Source of the DNA: an uncultured Poribacteria bacterium
Lineage (GTDB): Bacteria; Poribacteria; WGA-4E; WGA-3G
Direction of reading: 5' to 3'
Assembly (NCBI GenBank): GCA_951828515.1
Contig: OX639992.1
Span: 5,496,217-5,560,216 of the forward strand
DNA length: 64,000 nt
This document shows positions 61,574-64,000 of this stretch, piece after piece. Every line of letters begins with the position of its first letter. Position 1 is the stretch's first letter. Position numbers and translations under genes: made by a program. The notes under the pieces were generated by a model, which worked only from the letters and a program-made list of their open reading frames with translations, ran no database searches and was not told the origin of the DNA.

Positions 61574-62581
61574 ATGGAAACGATTGGAGTTGGTGTTATC
61601 GGATGTGGTGGCATGGGTAGAAGCCTTGCCACCAGTGCACATGCTGTTGAGGGAATAGAGGTCATTTCCGTCAGTGATGTTCAAGAAGCATTGGCTGAAA
61701 AACTTGCGACAGACCTTGGTGTGTCCTATAAGTTAGATTACCACGAATTACTCGCCGATGATCGGATTCGTGCGGTCCTTATTGCATCGCCCCCATTTAT
61801 GCACTCGCCGATGGCTGTGGATGCCGCGAATGCAGGAAAACACGTTTTTTCCGAAAAACCGATGGCACCTACGTTGGAGGCTTGCGATGCCATGATTACC
61901 GCCGCAGAGGATAACGGTGTCAAACTTACCATCGGTTTGGTATGTCGTTACCACGGGACGCATTCCGTTGTTCGCGAAATCGTTCAGAGTGGCGAACTTG
62001 GTGTCCCCGCCTGTATGATGGTGCATCGCATCGGTGGACCGTGGCGCAGCGGGTATAGTCACACGCCATGGCGACTGGAGCGCGCGAAGTCTGGTGGGAC
62101 CCTCATGGAAATCAACGCCCACGAAATCGACTTTATGCGCTGGACCTGTGGTGATGTAACCTCTGTCTATGCCACCGGTGGACAATACGGACCAGATAAG
62201 AGCGACTATCCAGATGTGGTGCTTGCTTCTTTGCAGTTTGCAAACGGAGCCGTCGGTTTGCTCCATTCCAGTCATGTCTCCGCTGTTGGTGGATATGGTG
62301 GACGTGTCGATTGTGAAGGTGGTTCCATCTATTTTCCACAGACTTGGGGAGCGGATGCGACTATTCAGATTAAACCCTTTGAGGGTGAAGGACGACGAAT
62401 CAAAATTTCGGATATCAAAGTGCCGCCGCCAGTTCAAGAAGAGATTCGCGTCTTCGTAGACGCAATCCGTAACGACACGCCTCCACCTATCATAGGTTTA
62501 GATGGTCGCGCCGCGGCTGAAATCGCATTAGCCGCATACCAATCTGTTGAGAGCGGACACCCCGTCCCGTTACCCCTTTAA
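61574..62581 (+). CDS. Gfo/Idh/MocA-family oxidoreductase
   Basis: The ATG at 61574 gives 335 aa (CAGGAGG about 14 bases upstream); an upstream in-frame start at 61541 lacks a ribosome site. VGVIGCGGMGRSLATSAHAV (Rossmann), VLIASPPFMHSPMAVDAANAG, HVFSEKPMAPT with the catalytic Lys, and GGTLMEINAHEIDFMRWTCG with the active-site His. A standard sugar dehydrogenase, distinct from the one at 54160. The downstream UxuA-like gene (99 bases) suggests a uronate or aldonate pathway. Confidence 0.9.
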   Translation: METIGVGVIGCGGMGRSLATSAHAVEGIEVISVSDVQEALAEKLATDLGVSYKLDYHELLADDRIRAVLIASPPFMHSPMAVDAANAGKHVFSEKPMAPTLEACDAMITAAEDNGVKLTIGLVCRYHGTHSVVREIVQSGELGVPACMMVHRIGGPWRSGYSHTPWRLERAKSGGTLMEINAHEIDFMRWTCGDVTSVYATGGQYGPDKSDYPDVVLASLQFANGAVGLLHSSHVSAVGGYGGRVDCEGGSIYFPQTWGADATIQIKPFEGEGRRIKISDIKVPPPVQEEIRVFVDAIRNDTPPPIIGLDGRAAAEIALAAYQSVESGHPVPLPL

Positions 62582-62680
62582 TGGCAAATGCCGTAGCCTG
62601 CAACAACGGCGCAGGCGGATTTAAGAAACGCACGCAAGCGTCTAAACGACCGTTATTTAACCGCAAGGAAAATTAAAAGA

Positions 62681-63619
62681 ATGAAAATTTCAGTCTGGGA
62701 TGGTGGACTTTCTGATAGTTATCTCAAACAGGTTACACAGCTCGGGGCAGACTGTATCGACTTCGGAGGTGGTAACGCCTTTCCCGGTGTCGATGAGCAG
62801 GGTTACCCGGATTTGGATGAGGTATTGAAAATAAAAAAACGGATCCGTTCCTGGGGACTCGACATCAATCGTGTGACACTTCCGAATATCACAGAAAAGT
62901 TCATGCGGGGTCAACCTGATGGCGAACAGGAATTAGAGAACACGTGTAATGCCCTCCGAGTCTTCGCTGAAGCCGGTGTCCCTATTGCACGCCAAAGGTT
63001 TTGGGGTGATACGTTTGACTATCTAATGACCCGCTATTCATCCGTACATAGAGGTGGCTATACCTCCCGTGGTGAAAGCCGCGCCGCGACCGAAAATCCA
63101 CCACCTACACCGACGATGGAAACCCTCGACGAATGGTGGAAACGTTTCACTGAAATCTACGGAGCACTCGTCCCTATCGCCGATGAATACGATATTAAAC
63201 TCGCCATCCATCCATCGGACGTGCCGAATCCTGACACACCGCTCGGTAGTCTCGGTTTCCACCGTGTCACCGATACCTTCCCGAGCAAAAACGTTGGCTA
63301 TCTTTACTGTTGTGGCACTCGGGCGGAAGCCGGAGGTAGTGCGATCGTCCTTGACGAAATCAACAACTACGGACGTAAAGGACGCATCTTTATGGTTCAT
63401 CTACGGAACGTCCGTGGGAGCCTTGCGACAGCAGGAGCGTTCGAGGAAGTTCTGCTTGACGATGGTGATATGAACGCTTTCAAAATCGTCCGTGAACTAC
63501 AAAAAGTCGGATTTGATGGATGCATCAACGCCGATCACATCCCGAAATTGGAAGGCAATGTTGGGTTAGCTTACTCCGTCGGCTATATCAAAGCACTGTT
63601 CGCGGCACTGGCGGCATAA
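62681..63619 (+). CDS. uxuA: Mannonate dehydratase-like protein (UxuA family)
   Basis: 312 aa. UxuA-type TIM barrel that dehydrates D-mannonate to 2-keto-3-deoxygluconate in glucuronate breakdown. Seen: NRVTLPNITEKFMRGQPDGE, the metal-site IKLAIHPSDVPNPDTPLG, VGYLYCCGTRAEAG with the conserved Cys, FMVHLRNVRGS and the C-terminal LLDDGDMNAFKIV with FDGCINADHIPK. At 312 aa it is shorter than the E. coli enzyme (about 394), as in many bacterial homologues. AAGGAAAATTAAAAGA precedes the ATG, identical to the site before the gene at 57747. Confidence 0.88.
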   Translation: MKISVWDGGLSDSYLKQVTQLGADCIDFGGGNAFPGVDEQGYPDLDEVLKIKKRIRSWGLDINRVTLPNITEKFMRGQPDGEQELENTCNALRVFAEAGVPIARQRFWGDTFDYLMTRYSSVHRGGYTSRGESRAATENPPPTPTMETLDEWWKRFTEIYGALVPIADEYDIKLAIHPSDVPNPDTPLGSLGFHRVTDTFPSKNVGYLYCCGTRAEAGGSAIVLDEINNYGRKGRIFMVHLRNVRGSLATAGAFEEVLLDDGDMNAFKIVRELQKVGFDGCINADHIPKLEGNVGLAYSVGYIKALFAALAA

Positions 63620-63659
63620 CTCTATAGGAATCGCGAGCTGGAACTCGCTCCTACAAGAT

Positions 63660-64000
63660 GTGCATGTGTACACCTTAGATCCCTTAACCCCTCAAAATCA
63701 GGATAAGTGGGATGCCATTCTTCGGGAATGTCCAGATACGACCGCCTTCCAAAGCCTTGCGTGGCGAGATGCCTTAGCGAACGCGTTCAGTCAGCTCATC
63801 CCAACTTATTTACTCATCAATCAAGATGATTCAGTGATAGGTGGGCTGCCTGGCTTCGTTTTTCAACCGATACCGGGCATCCGTCTTTGGCACTCGATGC
63901 CGTGGAATCTGTTTGGTGGTATACATCTTATCGGATCGGGGCAAATAAATCCTGAACCCCTGATAAGGTCCATCGAAACCGAAGCAGCGGCAAAGGGATG
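63660..64000 (+). CDS. FemAB/GNAT-like acyltransferase, 3' end outside window
   Basis: The GTG at 63660 (or 63666) opens a frame that runs off the end, 113 residues seen: WDAILRECPDTTAFQSLAWR, then QLIPTYLLINQDDSVIGGLP and PIPGIRLWHSMPWNLFGGIH. The opening W...TAFQS..W pattern is typical of FemAB-type / BioF2-like acetyltransferases of cell-wall or exopolysaccharide systems. The start codon lies just after an AATCGCGAGCTGGAACTCGC repeat phrase. Confidence 0.55.
   Translation, partial: MHVYTLDPLTPQNQDKWDAILRECPDTTAFQSLAWRDALANAFSQLIPTYLLINQDDSVIGGLPGFVFQPIPGIRLWHSMPWNLFGGIHLIGSGQINPEPLIRSIETEAAAKG

Overview
The window looks like a chromosomal piece of a Gram-negative, LPS-making bacterium of moderate GC. 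It carries lpxD, bamA, an OmpH/Skp chaperone, lnt, lolC/lolD and a PorV-like barrel. Uma2 genes, Gfo/Idh/MocA oxidoreductases, LamG proteins, FRG-TPR proteins, dispersed short repeats and archaeal-type lipid enzymes (GGGP synthase, DGGGP-synthase-like UbiA) occur together. That mix fits Candidatus Poribacteria or a related FCB-group lineage; this is inference from gene content, with no marker phylogeny. Promoters read well as sigma-70 (TTGACA, 16-18 bp, TATAAT), and GTG and TTG starts occur.

Layout. 1-9.8 kb (mostly minus strand): partial zinc-ribbon gene, groEL, a TnpB-only IS605-type element inserted into a broken gene, rqcH, a Uma2 gene, and an apparent operon PorV-like / DUF5683-like / DapA-like. 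10-19.5 kb (plus): CBM9-DUF5916 protein, lnt, prfB with its programmed +1 frameshift, lysS, a GNAT, lolC and lolD. The lolD stop codon has been replaced by a 410-bp TnpB-less relative of the first IS. 20-31.3 kb (plus): BCAT-like ilvE, bamA-ompH-lpxD, then UbiA prenyltransferase, TrmH and GGGP synthase, followed by grpE, dnaJ and prmA. 31.3-36.2 kb: small diheme membrane protein, LmbE deacetylase, UPF0175/DUF3368 toxin-antitoxin pair, tandem PurS, methyltransferase, SMP-30.

36.3-53.5 kb is a defence-like, recombining island. It holds Uma2, a PLD-SNF2 helicase, a HigBA-type pair and a large N6-adenine methylase; then two FRG-TPR proteins around a TIR protein, with two further FRG-TPR tail remnants. 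These are interleaved with one intact and two decayed copies of a GxxExxY nuclease element bounded by CGCGGATT-type repeats, an IS3 remnant, an unknown two-gene unit and a DUF433/DUF5615 pair. 54-64 kb (plus) is a loose carbohydrate-catabolism region: two Gfo/Idh/MocA oxidoreductases, a sugar isomerase/epimerase, a PL22-like propeller, a four-repeat beta/gamma-crystallin + DUF1349 protein, a LamG protein, a mannonate dehydratase-like protein and the start of a FemAB/GNAT-like gene.

The strongest leads are: (1) a TnpB element plus a solo element whose RNA hairpins keep their loops while the stems covary, with both insertion sites reconstructable to the base; (2) the GxxExxY repeat element travelling with FRG-TPR gene ends; (3) the Uma2 / PLD-SNF2 / HigBA / methylase cluster; (4) archaeal-type ether-lipid enzymes beside LPS genes. 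No tRNA, rRNA or CRISPR array was recognised by eye.
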